A stretch of DNA of 52,146 nt. Origin: Flavobacteriia bacterium (lineage in GTDB: Bacteria > Bacteroidota > Bacteroidia > Flavobacteriales_D > Crocinitomicaceae). The position numbers and the translations under genes are program-made. The notes under the pieces are model-generated. The model saw only the letters and a list, made by a program, of their open reading frames with translations, searched no databases and had not been told where the DNA came from. The DNA lies in NCBI GenBank assembly GCA_947458955.1, contig CANGZT010000003.1, forward strand, positions 1 through 52,146. The letters run 5' to 3'. Of the stretch, positions 18,037 through 26,702 are shown piece by piece (positions within the stretch are counted from its first letter, which is position 1; each line of letters starts with the position of its first letter).

Positions 18037-18061
18037 TTCGACAAAGCTTTCAATATCTTTT

Positions 18062-18089
18062 GGGCTACTTTAATCAGTAGCCCTTTTTT
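18062..18089 (+). terminator. Intrinsic terminator after the beta-helix lipoprotein
   Basis: GGGCTACT / AGTAGCCC forms a perfect 8-bp stem with loop TTAATC and is followed by six to seven T residues. It ends the lipoprotein transcript. Confidence 0.92.
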
Positions 18090-18146
18090 ATTTAGGTCAA
18101 AATGTCAGTAAAAAATTGTAGGCATTATTATTGACAAAATCAAAAC

Positions 18147-18866
18147 ATGAAATTGAAATTTTCTATTAATTACGAGATAATTATCATCCCTTTTTTAGTC
18201 GTAGTCCTAATGTGGGTTGTTTTTTGGGGTGAATTTGTATCGTCAATAGATTTAACTAGATTAGGTATTTTACCAAGAACTTTATCAGGGATTTTTGGTA
18301 TTTTATTTTCTCCCCTACTCCATTCAAAAACAGATATTAATCATATAATTAATAACTCTATCCCCATTTTTTTATCACTTGTTACCTTATTCTTTTTTTA
18401 CCCACAGATCGCATACAAAATTTTTATCTTATGTTGGCTTAGTTCGGGTATACTTACTTGGTTGATTGCAGAAAATGAAGGTAGTTTCCATATTGGAATG
18501 AGCAGTGTTATTTATTCCTTAATTGTTTTCTTATTCGTCAGCGGCATCATAAAAAAACAGTTAAAATATCAAGCTATTTCTATGCTTATTGTTCTAACCT
18601 ATGGCAGTTTAGTTTGGGGTGTTTTTCCTGTGGAAGAAAAGATTTCATGGCAAGGTCATCTAGCAGGTGTAATATCTGGTATCCTAATGGCTCTACTTTA
18701 TGTAGATAAAGAAATAGAGCAACATAAAGAAATACAAAGCTTTATTCCTAAAGAAAGCATTGAAACCGAATTAAAGAATTATAATATTGAATTTAAAACC
18801 AATCAACATATATCTAATTCAAATACAAATATCAACTATGAGTATATTAAAAAACAAATTGACTGA
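18147..18866 (+). CDS. Rhomboid-family intramembrane serine protease-like protein
   Basis: This 239-aa protein has six or so membrane helices in its first 190 residues. Rhomboid landmarks are visible: SPLLHSKTDINHIINNSIPIF (loop and His/Asn helix), FHIGMSSVIYSL at about 115-124 (GxSx block with the likely catalytic Ser119) and WQGHLAGVISG with His171, the second member of the dyad. A hydrophilic tail of about 50 residues follows the last helix. Rhomboids cleave transmembrane or surface-tethered proteins within the membrane. The second Gly of the classical GxSG motif is Ser here, so activity should be considered likely rather than certain. Its last 20 bases overlap the end of the convergent phosphatase gene. 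Confidence 0.78.
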   Translation: MKLKFSINYEIIIIPFLVVVLMWVVFWGEFVSSIDLTRLGILPRTLSGIFGILFSPLLHSKTDINHIINNSIPIFLSLVTLFFFYPQIAYKIFILCWLSSGILTWLIAENEGSFHIGMSSVIYSLIVFLFVSGIIKKQLKYQAISMLIVLTYGSLVWGVFPVEEKISWQGHLAGVISGILMALLYVDKEIEQHKEIQSFIPKESIETELKNYNIEFKTNQHISNSNTNINYEYIKKQID

Positions 18867-19305
18867 TAAACCCTGTTTCTGAAGAAATATATTCTGTTGA
18901 TCTAAAATCAAACTTTAATTCTAAAAAATTGGCTGTATTCATTAAAATTCTTTGTCCTGTCAAATAACTAGCTAGTGCTGATATTCCTTCATTGTGCGCT
19001 ACAATACAAACAGAGTCATTTGATTTTAAATCATTTATAAATCCTAACATTTCAGATGATGAGGCGAGGTATAATTCAGGCAAATATCGAACTTTGTTTT
19101 CTTCAAAAAGCAATTCAAACGTTTGTACTGTTCTTTGACTTGAAGAGACGAAAAAATGTACTTCACTCCAATCAAAGTACTTTAATTTACTTCTCAATTC
19201 AACACATTGAGACTTACCAAAATTTGAAAGATTTCGATCGATATCTTTTCCAGTAAATGAATTTAGTTCAGCGTCAGCGTGTCGAATTAAGAAAAGTGAA
19301 ATCAT
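18847..19305 (-). CDS. SixA-like histidine phosphatase-superfamily protein
   Basis: This 152-aa protein has the RHG-type motif LIRHADAE with the catalytic His at residue 9, the second block SSSQRTVQTFELL at 54-66, and the second histidine in IVAHNEGISAL (His104). Size and motifs match SixA, which removes phosphate from phosphohistidine on HPt domains or PTS proteins. Bacteroidota members are uncharacterised and could act on other phosphomonoesters. It is the last gene of the eight-gene operon, one base after the second TPR gene, and its 3' end overlaps the rhomboid gene by 20 bases. No terminator is visible. Confidence 0.82.
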   Translation of the reverse strand: MISLFLIRHADAELNSFTGKDIDRNLSNFGKSQCVELRSKLKYFDWSEVHFFVSSSQRTVQTFELLFEENKVRYLPELYLASSSEMLGFINDLKSNDSVCIVAHNEGISALASYLTGQRILMNTANFLELKFDFRSTEYISSETGFISQFVF

Positions 19306-19306
19306 T

Positions 19307-19939
19307 TTATTTTTTATTTACTAAAACAGTATCATACAATGTTGAAGAAGGATTGAGCAATAGTGCTTTTTTGAATAAGGAAATTGCCTCTTCTTTTTTT
19401 CCTAAATTATATTTAGTCCACCCTGCTAGATTTACACCATCAAAATCAAAAGGATAAAGCGATAAATAAGTTGATAAATACGTTTGAGCAGTATTAAAAT
19501 CAGCTCTATTAAAATACATCATAGATATAAAATATAATGCTTTAGCATTCCCTGGATCGATTTTCAATATCTCTTTGTACTGAGTCAAAACATCTTCCCA
19601 TTTTTCAAGAGCTGCCAAACTGTATACATATCCTAAACGTGCCTCAATACTTTTGGGGGCTGATTCAATGCATTTTTTATATAAAATAGCTGATTGTTGA
19701 TATTTTACATTCACATAATTTAGATATGCTAACCTAATGTTAATCTCATAATTTGATGAACTTGCATATAAAGACAACTCTTCTATTGCTTTTGCATATT
19801 TACCAATGTATTCTGCTTCATAACTTTTTTTAAAAGCATTTCGCAGATCAATATCAGCCTGCGAAACCTGTGCATTCAGACTTGAGAAAGTAAAGGCTAA
19901 AAAACCATAAACTACTGCATTTAAAATTACTTTTTTCAT
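19307..19939 (-). CDS. Exported TPR protein (paralogue of the upstream gene)
   Basis: This 210-aa protein has a cleavable signal peptide (ending SSLNAQ). The rest is TPR-like helix pairs: KKSYEAEYIGKYAKAIEEL, NIRLAYLNYVNVKYQQSAILYKKCIE, EARLGYVYSLAALEKWEDVLTQYKEILKIDP, TAQTYLSTYLSLYPFD and NLAGWTKYNLGKKEEAISLFKKALLLNP. It aligns end to end by eye with the 19957-20577 protein, sharing the AALEKW block, LKIDP and LAGW-KYN-GKKEEA. The two genes are 17 bases apart, so they look like a tandem duplication. Exported TPR proteins usually serve as periplasmic scaffolds, here probably for the beta-barrel or the M23 fusion. Confidence 0.82.
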   Translation of the reverse strand: MKKVILNAVVYGFLAFTFSSLNAQVSQADIDLRNAFKKSYEAEYIGKYAKAIEELSLYASSSNYEINIRLAYLNYVNVKYQQSAILYKKCIESAPKSIEARLGYVYSLAALEKWEDVLTQYKEILKIDPGNAKALYFISMMYFNRADFNTAQTYLSTYLSLYPFDFDGVNLAGWTKYNLGKKEEAISLFKKALLLNPSSTLYDTVLVNKK

Positions 19940-19956
19940 GACTATAATTATTTTTA

Positions 19957-20577
19957 TTATTTGATTCCTAATATTTTATTAAAAGAGGTGTCATAAGGAT
20001 TCACCATCAATGCTTTTTTGAAAAAAACGTAGGCTTCCTCTTTTTTTCCAACATTATATTTAATCCACCCCGCTAAACTATTTCCATCATAATCAAATGG
20101 ATATAAATTAATATATTTTTGTAAATACTTCCAAGCATTTCCATAATCTAAACGATTATAATAAATTAAAGCAAGACGATAATTCGCAGTAGCATGAAAA
20201 GGGTCGATTTTTAATATTGATTTATATTGATTTACAACCTCATCCCATTTTTCTAACGCAGCGAGCGGATAAACAATTCCTAATTTTGCCTCGATGCTAA
20301 TTGGCATTTTCAGAATGGCTTTTTTGTAATAGGAAATTGATTCAACGTATTTATTATTTTTATAATTCAACCAACCTAATCGAAGGTTTAGTTCATAAGA
20401 ACTCGCTTCATAAACAGCTGTTAATTCTTCGATTGCCTTGTTGTATTTTAATTGGTACTCTGCATCATAACTCTTTTTTAAAGCATCTCTAATTGCATTA
20501 TCTGATTGAGAAAAAAGAGAAAAAGAGAAAAGTAAAAAAAAGAAAGTAGAATGCACTTTTTTGATTAAAATTTCCAT
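19957..20577 (-). CDS. Exported TPR protein (paralogue of the downstream gene)
   Basis: This 206-aa protein has a signal peptide ending near FSLFSQ, then TPR-like repeats (KKSYDAEYQLKYNKAIEEL, LRLGWLNYKNNKYVESISYYKKAIL, KLGIVYPLAALEKWDEVVNQYKSILKIDP, SLAGWIKYNVGKKEEAYVFFKKALMVNP). Its start codon lies inside the end of the beta-barrel gene (13-base overlap), which suggests translational coupling. It is more basic and aromatic at the N-terminus than its copy. As a non-enzymatic periplasmic partner it may bind the barrel's own N-terminal TPR-like domain. Confidence 0.82.
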   Translation of the reverse strand: MEILIKKVHSTFFFLLFSFSLFSQSDNAIRDALKKSYDAEYQLKYNKAIEELTAVYEASSYELNLRLGWLNYKNNKYVESISYYKKAILKMPISIEAKLGIVYPLAALEKWDEVVNQYKSILKIDPFHATANYRLALIYYNRLDYGNAWKYLQKYINLYPFDYDGNSLAGWIKYNVGKKEEAYVFFKKALMVNPYDTSFNKILGIK

Positions 20578-21965
20578 ATTAAATTAATTATAAATGAATT
20601 ATTAGAATAATTATCTTCCATTTTAAATTGTGAATTTGATAAATATCTAACATAATTTGATGATCTTCTTAAATAGTCATATCTAAAATTCAAGGTCCAA
20701 TTCGGATTTATATAGTAAGCAAGATTAATTCCAGATTTAGATTTTATAACATCAGAAATATTATAAACTACATATGCATTAGATTCATGAAAATTCTTCA
20801 AATTTCCTTGATAATGGTAGATTTCGAACCACCAATTATCTGTAATTCTTCCTACTACTTTGGCAAAACCAATATTTCGTTTCGTAGTATCGACAGATAG
20901 ATAATAACCTCCTATAAAATTTAAATTGTAGTTCCCTAATGGACTATAGGTTAATTGTCCACCAACTTGATAAATACTTGTTTTATCGATATTAGCATAA
21001 CCAATGCCAATCGATGAATTCAAATTTGAAAATGTTTTTGATAATGAAACAGATGTAACAAAATTATTCAATGAATTAGGATTTATTTGATACTTATAGT
21101 TATAAACTAAAGTATCAGAATTTTGATTTTTAATAGAATCACTTGTTGCCACTAATTTCTGTTGTGAATAGAACATATTTTGAAATCCTACTAGTAGAGC
21201 AAATCTATTAGATAGATTCATCGTTGTTCCTAAATAAACTTGATATTGACTTAAAGTGTAATCTTGAGCAGTATCTTTTAATTTGATTGATTTATTAAAA
21301 ACCGCATTCTGATAATCATATATGTACGAAATATCATTGGAATATATATGTCTTTCCCTGTTATTCTGCACATAAGACATTCCAGTATATAATTTCATTT
21401 TTTTAGAAATAGGAAAGTTTACTCCTATCTGGTAATATTGTAACGATTTCATTCGATCAGATTCAGAATAAACACCGTCGCTACCCATAAATGTATTCGC
21501 CAATTGATTATTCGTATATGATGTTGTTTGATAACCACTTTCAATATTCAACATCTTTTCTTTTCCTAACATTTTAGTATAATAAGATTGTGAGTTCAAG
21601 GGTAATTTTGACAAAATTTGTTTCGCTTCATCCAAATTATTCAAATAAAGATTACAATAAAAGAGATATTCTCTTGTGTAAAAATCACCAGGATAATATT
21701 CTAAAGCAATACTAAAATGTTCAGCCGCTAACAGATATTTTTTTTGATTGAAATAGGAAATCCCTATTCTATAACGTAAATAATAAAAATCAATCCCTGC
21801 ATCAAACGATTTTTTCGCTAAAGAAATCAATTCATTATGATTTCCATTCATTGAATAAACATAAGATAAACTATCTACATCGAATTCTTTTAACAGTTTC
21901 CTGTTTTTTTGAGCAAAAACAGAAAAGCCAAAAACTATAAAGATTACTATTAAACTTACTCGCAT
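20565..21965 (-). CDS. TPR plus outer-membrane beta-barrel protein (YaiO-like layout)
   Basis: This 466-aa protein starts with a signal peptide (VFGFSVFAQ). Residues about 25-130 are helical TPR-like repeats (YLRYRIGISYFNQKKYLLAAEHFSIALEYYPGDFYTREYLFYCNLYLNNLDEAKQIL). From about 150 to the end there are alternating amphipathic strands (LQYYQIGVNFPISKKMKLYTGMSYVQ..., LNFRYDYLRRSS...), closing with FIINLIWKF and the terminal Phe used for outer-membrane insertion. This layout resembles YaiO-type proteins associated with envelope polysaccharide or metabolite export. It overlaps both neighbours (10 and 13 bases), so it is an integral operon member and a plausible outer-membrane exit or sensor for whatever the operon makes. 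Confidence 0.75.
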   Translation of the reverse strand: MRVSLIVIFIVFGFSVFAQKNRKLLKEFDVDSLSYVYSMNGNHNELISLAKKSFDAGIDFYYLRYRIGISYFNQKKYLLAAEHFSIALEYYPGDFYTREYLFYCNLYLNNLDEAKQILSKLPLNSQSYYTKMLGKEKMLNIESGYQTTSYTNNQLANTFMGSDGVYSESDRMKSLQYYQIGVNFPISKKMKLYTGMSYVQNNRERHIYSNDISYIYDYQNAVFNKSIKLKDTAQDYTLSQYQVYLGTTMNLSNRFALLVGFQNMFYSQQKLVATSDSIKNQNSDTLVYNYKYQINPNSLNNFVTSVSLSKTFSNLNSSIGIGYANIDKTSIYQVGGQLTYSPLGNYNLNFIGGYYLSVDTTKRNIGFAKVVGRITDNWWFEIYHYQGNLKNFHESNAYVVYNISDVIKSKSGINLAYYINPNWTLNFRYDYLRRSSNYVRYLSNSQFKMEDNYSNNSFIINLIWKF

Positions 21966-24169
21966 ATAGCCTCTACTTTCAATTTATTAGTAGTGATTTC
22001 AAATCTTGAAATTTTGTTTTCCGAAAGATGAATTTGATAATTAAATTCTTTCTGTTTTATTCCAGCAATTCTTATTTCTGAAGAAGAAGTAAGTTTGATT
22101 TTATTCGTCAAATTAACATCATCTATTTCTGCATAATTCAAGACAAAAGAAGTTTTCAAAAATTGATAAAAAGGTGCAACAAAATCTTGTAATACAGACA
22201 ATAGTTTAAGTGAAATGGTTGCCATCGGATACTTTTCTTCAATTTGAAGTCCCTTATAAAAACCTAAAACTACCTTATAATTTGCTAAATAAAAATGGTA
22301 AAGTAATCCCTTTTTATTCCCTATATAACTTGTAAATAAAATCATATTTCCATCATTGTAGAAATAAGAAATTTCTTTGGTTTCATGACAGAAAATGTAA
22401 GAGTGATTCAAACTATCTGTAAATACTTCCCAATTTTCGGTATAATCTATTCCATTTTTAGAAAAACTCCATTTCAATTTCTTTCCTGGAATTAAGTCGT
22501 AGGCTGATTTCATCAAGGGATTTACATCAATTGAACTGATTAATTGCCCCTCTTTTGGCTTTTCAAATGTTTTTAATGAAAGCGTGTTGTTTTCTCTTAA
22601 TAAATAATACGCTAAAGGAAAATCCAATGTTATCGCACCAATGGTAGGAATTGTCTGTAATTGAAAATGTAAATGTGGTTCAGGTGATCTTCCAGAACTA
22701 CCACACAATGCAATAATCTCTCCACGTTTTACAAAATCTCCAACTGCATATTTTATAGAACCTTTTTTCAAATGACTAACCTGACTGTATAAACCATCAA
22801 TATGGTAAATAACTATTGTGTTTCCCCAATTTTGAAGCGTATTAACTTCATTCGGGTCATTATCATCAATATTGTCCTGAATAGCAACCACATAACCATC
22901 AGCACAGGCCAATACAGGTTTATTGTAGCAATAAAAATCTTCTGTAGTTAATCCTGGAAGTTGATATGATTTTAATTCGTCATCCAACACGATAAAATCA
23001 AAAGCTTTACTCCATTCCCCTAAATGCGTGATATTTCCATCATGTCCTTGAGAAACCATCCATTCTCCCCAAATTGGTAAATGAATTGGAAAGTAATTGA
23101 ATTGTCTTAATCTGTGGTTTGAATTTAAAAAACCATATAAATTTTGCTCTGGTTGATAGGTTTGATTTAAAACTTTATGAATGCCTTTGATTTTTGTTCG
23201 ATGATTTAAAACATAAAGAAATAATATAGTTATCAATGTAAATGGAAGAGAATATGGTGCTAATCCTATCAGATATAATATTTTATTTAATCCAAATAAA
23301 ACAATAATCAATAAAGGTGTTAATAAGATGCTAGTCAAATAACTCCAAATTGATGGAATTAAGTAAATTCCCCCAATTGCAATTGCTTGAAATATAAAAT
23401 TTAAACCGATAAATTTTTCATAGAAATCAGAAATATCACCACCCAACAAAGGGTAAAAGAAATATGCAGTTACATAACCCAAAATTGACAATGTAAAAGC
23501 AATTCTAGAATAAATTAATAAACCTAAAGCAATTAATAATCCGGATAATACATTCGATTGAAAAAATAAAGAGGAAAGTGATTTAAGATATACGATAATA
23601 ATTTGAGGAAGTGCAAGATATTCTTTTTGAGTATGTTCAATTAATTGAAGCCATTTTATATTTGAAAACCTTTCTGATTTTTGTATTTCATTCAGTTCAT
23701 ACAATAATTCATTGTTTATATGAATGGTATGCATTGATGGAAAAGCACTAAAAACTAACCAAATTGAGATTAAAAAAGGGAAACTTAAAGATGGTAAATG
23801 ATATTTGTGAAGAATTCCATGTACAAAGGATGAAATCAATATGGAAAAAATACCTAAACAAATAATTACTAAAAACAATGTGAAATTAAACTCATAAAAA
23901 TGGGCAATTCCAACTGAAACAAGCATTGCATCGTAGCCGTGATATCCTTTTCGAATAAAATCTGAATTTAACCCTAAAACCGATGCGAAAATATTCGCTG
24001 AAACCAACCCTAACAATCCACATGCTCCTGCTATTGGATCTACAAAAGAGGCCAAAAGCAACAAAATGCCGAAAAAGCGATTATTAGAGAAAAAGACTAC
24101 TGCATAACTATTGATAATAGAATCAATAGTATGCAATAGCCTCTGATTTATATTTTTAAGTTTTAACAT
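21956..24169 (-). CDS. Urea-transporter domain fused to an M23 peptidase domain
   Basis: This 737-aa protein has two recognisable parts. Residues about 1-320 are membrane segments with both pseudo-repeats of the UT (urea transporter) family: GYHGYDAMLVSVGIAHF and LPSLSFPFLISIWLVF in the first half, GLNFIFQAIAIGGIYLIPS and LAPYSLPFTLITILFLY in the second. Residues about 360-510 are an M23 metallopeptidase: THLGEWSKAFDF supplies His382 and Asp391, VKRGEIIALCGSSGRSPEPHLHFQ supplies the HLH triplet at 499-501, so the zinc ligands look intact. About 220 further residues are beta-rich and unassigned. The peptidase would lie outside the inner membrane. M23 enzymes cut peptidoglycan cross-links or glycyl peptides. 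No urease gene is in the window, so the transported molecule may not be urea. Confidence 0.88.
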   Translation of the reverse strand: MLKLKNINQRLLHTIDSIINSYAVVFFSNNRFFGILLLLASFVDPIAGACGLLGLVSANIFASVLGLNSDFIRKGYHGYDAMLVSVGIAHFYEFNFTLFLVIICLGIFSILISSFVHGILHKYHLPSLSFPFLISIWLVFSAFPSMHTIHINNELLYELNEIQKSERFSNIKWLQLIEHTQKEYLALPQIIIVYLKSLSSLFFQSNVLSGLLIALGLLIYSRIAFTLSILGYVTAYFFYPLLGGDISDFYEKFIGLNFIFQAIAIGGIYLIPSIWSYLTSILLTPLLIIVLFGLNKILYLIGLAPYSLPFTLITILFLYVLNHRTKIKGIHKVLNQTYQPEQNLYGFLNSNHRLRQFNYFPIHLPIWGEWMVSQGHDGNITHLGEWSKAFDFIVLDDELKSYQLPGLTTEDFYCYNKPVLACADGYVVAIQDNIDDNDPNEVNTLQNWGNTIVIYHIDGLYSQVSHLKKGSIKYAVGDFVKRGEIIALCGSSGRSPEPHLHFQLQTIPTIGAITLDFPLAYYLLRENNTLSLKTFEKPKEGQLISSIDVNPLMKSAYDLIPGKKLKWSFSKNGIDYTENWEVFTDSLNHSYIFCHETKEISYFYNDGNMILFTSYIGNKKGLLYHFYLANYKVVLGFYKGLQIEEKYPMATISLKLLSVLQDFVAPFYQFLKTSFVLNYAEIDDVNLTNKIKLTSSSEIRIAGIKQKEFNYQIHLSENKISRFEITTNKLKVEAICE

Positions 24170-24184
24170 TAACCTAAATAAGTT

Positions 24185-25549
24185 TTATAAATTGAAAGCG
24201 CTTAAATGCTCTGGTAAACGTTCCATCTCTTTCAAGGTATCAACTGTTTCATTTTCACGAATCACATGATGATTTCCATTCGTATCAATTAATACCACTT
24301 TTGGTCTCATAGCGATAAACTGCATCCATTGAGTCATATTATACGCCCCTACTTTGTGAACAACTACATGGTCACCTTTATTTAATGCTGGTAGTGTAAC
24401 ACTCTGACGCACTACATCTATATTCATACACAAAGGACCATATAAAACCATATCCTCAGTATGAGTTGAAAACTCTTGAGCTGGAGTGATTTTATGCTCA
24501 TACCAAAAAGCTGTAAATAAAATATTTACTCCAAAATCCATGATGGTTGCTCTTCTACCATCAGAAAGTCGTTTGTTTGCTATTACACTTCCCAATAGAT
24601 ATCCTGCATCATCAATTAAAGCACGACCTGTTTCTAAAATCAAAAGAGGAAGTTCTTCTTTTTTATATCCGTAATTTAAAATTGTAGAAGTAATTATTTC
24701 TGCAAATTCATCAATTGTTGGAATCACATCTGAACCAGGTAAATATGAACCCCTTAATGTATTAGCAGAAGGAAAACCTCCACCTAAATCTAAATATTGT
24801 ATTGCTTTGTTATAAACATACTTAATATTTACTGCTAAATCGGAAAGTTTCGACGCTGCAACACCATAAGCACTTGGAGTCAACATAAAAGTTCCAATAT
24901 GGCAATGTAGTCCAACAAAATCTAAATATTCAGAGGCCATTATTTTATTAATAGCATTCCAAGCCTGTCCTGACTCATAATTAAATCCAAAGCGATCCCA
25001 CATTGGATAGACTCCAGTATCCATGTTCACACGAATGGCAACTTTTGCTGTTTTCTTTAATTCTGTTGTAACTTCAATTAAATCATAAAGTTCATCAAAA
25101 TGATCAATGTGAATATAAGAACCATTTTCAATAGCAACAGTCATATCCGCTTTTGTCTTCTCAGGACCATTGAAAAGAATTTTATTTCCAGGAACACCAT
25201 TTGCAATTGCTTTTGAATATTCGAAAATAGAAACTACTTCTGCCCATGAGCCTTCTTGGTGAAAAACATTACAAACAGCATCTAAATAATTTGTTTTGTA
25301 ACTCCACGCAAATTGCACCTTCGGATAACGTGTTTTAAAGGCTCTCACCGCATTTTGATAAGTACGACGAATAGTTCTTTCAGAAATCACAAAACAAGGA
25401 GAACCGTAGTTCGAAATTAATTCCTTAACTGAAACACCATCAATATGTGTAAAAGGTGCATATTCAGTACGTGTTCCAAATTTATTCATTAATCCTGTAT
25501 TCATTTTTCGAATTGCAGGTCGTTCATATTTTAATTTTTCAGTGCTCAT
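24185..25549 (-). CDS. Fold-III PLP-dependent decarboxylase (LysA/ODC/BtrK-like)
   Basis: I start at the ATG at 25549 (MSTEKLKYERP..., 454 aa); the ORF track start at 25582 adds a basic, less likely N-terminus. Fold-III decarboxylase landmarks are the PLP lysine in FAWSYKTNYLDAV (Lys85), GSWAEVVSIFEYSKAIANGV, KILFNGPEKT, GLHCHIG, the glycine loop LDLGGGFPSAN, ETGRALIDDAGYL, and the dimer-face block LYGPLCMNIDVV corresponding to GPxCxSxD. Family members decarboxylate diaminopimelate, ornithine, arginine, or carrier-bound glutamate (BtrK). The unusual CMNID variant and the company of an ATP-grasp ligase and PqqD-like protein argue against ordinary lysine synthesis. A 94-base gap with a GC-rich repeat separates it from the ATP-grasp gene. 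Confidence 0.88.
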   Translation of the reverse strand: MSTEKLKYERPAIRKMNTGLMNKFGTRTEYAPFTHIDGVSVKELISNYGSPCFVISERTIRRTYQNAVRAFKTRYPKVQFAWSYKTNYLDAVCNVFHQEGSWAEVVSIFEYSKAIANGVPGNKILFNGPEKTKADMTVAIENGSYIHIDHFDELYDLIEVTTELKKTAKVAIRVNMDTGVYPMWDRFGFNYESGQAWNAINKIMASEYLDFVGLHCHIGTFMLTPSAYGVAASKLSDLAVNIKYVYNKAIQYLDLGGGFPSANTLRGSYLPGSDVIPTIDEFAEIITSTILNYGYKKEELPLLILETGRALIDDAGYLLGSVIANKRLSDGRRATIMDFGVNILFTAFWYEHKITPAQEFSTHTEDMVLYGPLCMNIDVVRQSVTLPALNKGDHVVVHKVGAYNMTQWMQFIAMRPKVVLIDTNGNHHVIRENETVDTLKEMERLPEHLSAFNL

Positions 25550-25584
25550 AATTTTAGTTTTTTTAATGTTTAATTTTCTCATTT

Positions 25585-25623
25585 GTCTTCGACGGGCTCA
25601 GACTTACATTGGACTGTCTCAGT
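25585..25623. repeat. GC-rich intergenic repeat-like element
   Basis: GTCTTCGACGGGCTCAGAC followed by TTACATTGGACTGTCTCAG stands out from the surrounding AT-rich DNA. Read on the minus strand, GTAAGTCTGAGCCCGTCGAA resembles short dispersed intergenic elements I recall from Bacteroidota genomes (GTCAGTCTGAGC...GTCGAAG). Only one copy is visible here, so its repeated nature is from memory, not shown by this window. Confidence 0.5.
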
Positions 25624-25643
25624 ATAAAATGGGGGATTTTTAA

Positions 25644-26702
25644 TTATAACTCTCCGAATGCTGAGATTTTTTGAAATTCAGAAACGTCTGTTATTAAATC
25701 CCAAGCATAACGAATGAAAAGTTTACCAACTTCATACGAAGTGAATGGTTCTACTTTTTGCCCTAATGCCATTTTCACCAAAGATGCCGGCTGATTTTGA
25801 CCTGCACCAACTGTTAAATATATCCATGCTGGAAAACGGGGATTTACCTCCATAATATAAGGTTTTCCATCTTGTGTAAGCATAATCTCAATTTCAAATC
25901 CTCCCCTCCACTTTGTTGCTGAAATGAATTTTTTAGACAAATCAATTAATTTATCTTCTTCGATGGTAATACCTGCCCATGCTTTTCCTTTATCGGTTAT
26001 AAAAAGTTTTCGCATTGGAACAGCACTAATTGTATTGCCTTCACCATCACCAAGAGCTGCAACATTAACTTCAGTTCCAGTAATGAATTCTTGAACAATA
26101 ATAGGCAAACCCCATTTCGCATTTAATTTATGAAACGCTTTTTGTGCTTGCTCCAAAGTATAAGCGATGGTTGCTTCGTAGTATTTCCCTTTAACAACAA
26201 TTGGATAACCAAAATCTTTTGCAACTTGAGGTAATTCAGATAAATCATAAATTGTTTTATCTCTAGGAACTAATAATCCATGTTTTTCACCAAACTTAAA
26301 AAGATTGATTTTATCACGAGCCTCAAACTGTTCTAAAGAGGGTAAAAAAGTACCTATACCCATTGCTTTTAATCGCTCAGAAATCTTAATGAAATTATGT
26401 AATTCAGCATCAAAATTTGGAACAATTACATCAATTTTTTCAATTGCATGAATGTATTCAATTCTTCCAAGAAGAGATTCAGAACCGGCTGCTGGATATG
26501 GAATTTGATACACTTTATCAGCGATACCCTCCATATAAATTCCAGGTTCTAACGATTCGTATGAAAGACCGATTATACGCACATCAAAATCCTGACAGTC
26601 GCGAATTCCACGAATTACAGCAACTCCAGGTCCTGGACTATCAACCGCATTCAATCCTGTTACGGCAACAGTCAATTTTGTTTTTTTAGGTTGATTAGTC
26701 AT
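25644..26702 (-). CDS. ATP-grasp ligase
   Basis: This 352-aa protein has a Rossmann-like pre-ATP-grasp N-terminus (LTVAVTGLNAVDSPGPGVAVIRGIRD). The ATP-grasp fold follows: YPIVVKGKYYEATIAY (phosphate-binding lysine and strand), IIVQEFITGTEVNVAALGDGEG (adenine and ribose pocket) and GFEIEIMLTQDGKPYIMEVNPRFPAWIYL, whose Glu and Asn bind Mg. ATP-grasp ligases make an acyl-phosphate and join it to an amine or thiol, giving peptides, amides or carrier-bound amino acids. It overlaps the PqqD-like gene by 8 bases, so the two are translationally coupled. This suggests the PqqD-like protein presents or binds its substrate. In butirosin synthesis an ATP-grasp ligase (BtrJ) and a fold-III decarboxylase (BtrK) work in sequence; the parallel is inference. 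Confidence 0.88.
   Translation of the reverse strand: MTNQPKKTKLTVAVTGLNAVDSPGPGVAVIRGIRDCQDFDVRIIGLSYESLEPGIYMEGIADKVYQIPYPAAGSESLLGRIEYIHAIEKIDVIVPNFDAELHNFIKISERLKAMGIGTFLPSLEQFEARDKINLFKFGEKHGLLVPRDKTIYDLSELPQVAKDFGYPIVVKGKYYEATIAYTLEQAQKAFHKLNAKWGLPIIVQEFITGTEVNVAALGDGEGNTISAVPMRKLFITDKGKAWAGITIEEDKLIDLSKKFISATKWRGGFEIEIMLTQDGKPYIMEVNPRFPAWIYLTVGAGQNQPASLVKMALGQKVEPFTSYEVGKLFIRYAWDLITDVSEFQKISAFGEL

Noticed and set aside
21956-24169. Urea uptake for a urease pathway
   Set aside because: No urease or accessory gene in the window, and the UT domain is fused to a peptidase.
24185-25549. Decarboxylase as the housekeeping LysA
   Set aside because: The dimer-face motif is CMNID and the gene is buried in an operon with an ATP-grasp ligase and UT-M23 protein; lysine-pathway neighbours are absent. 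Not fully excluded.
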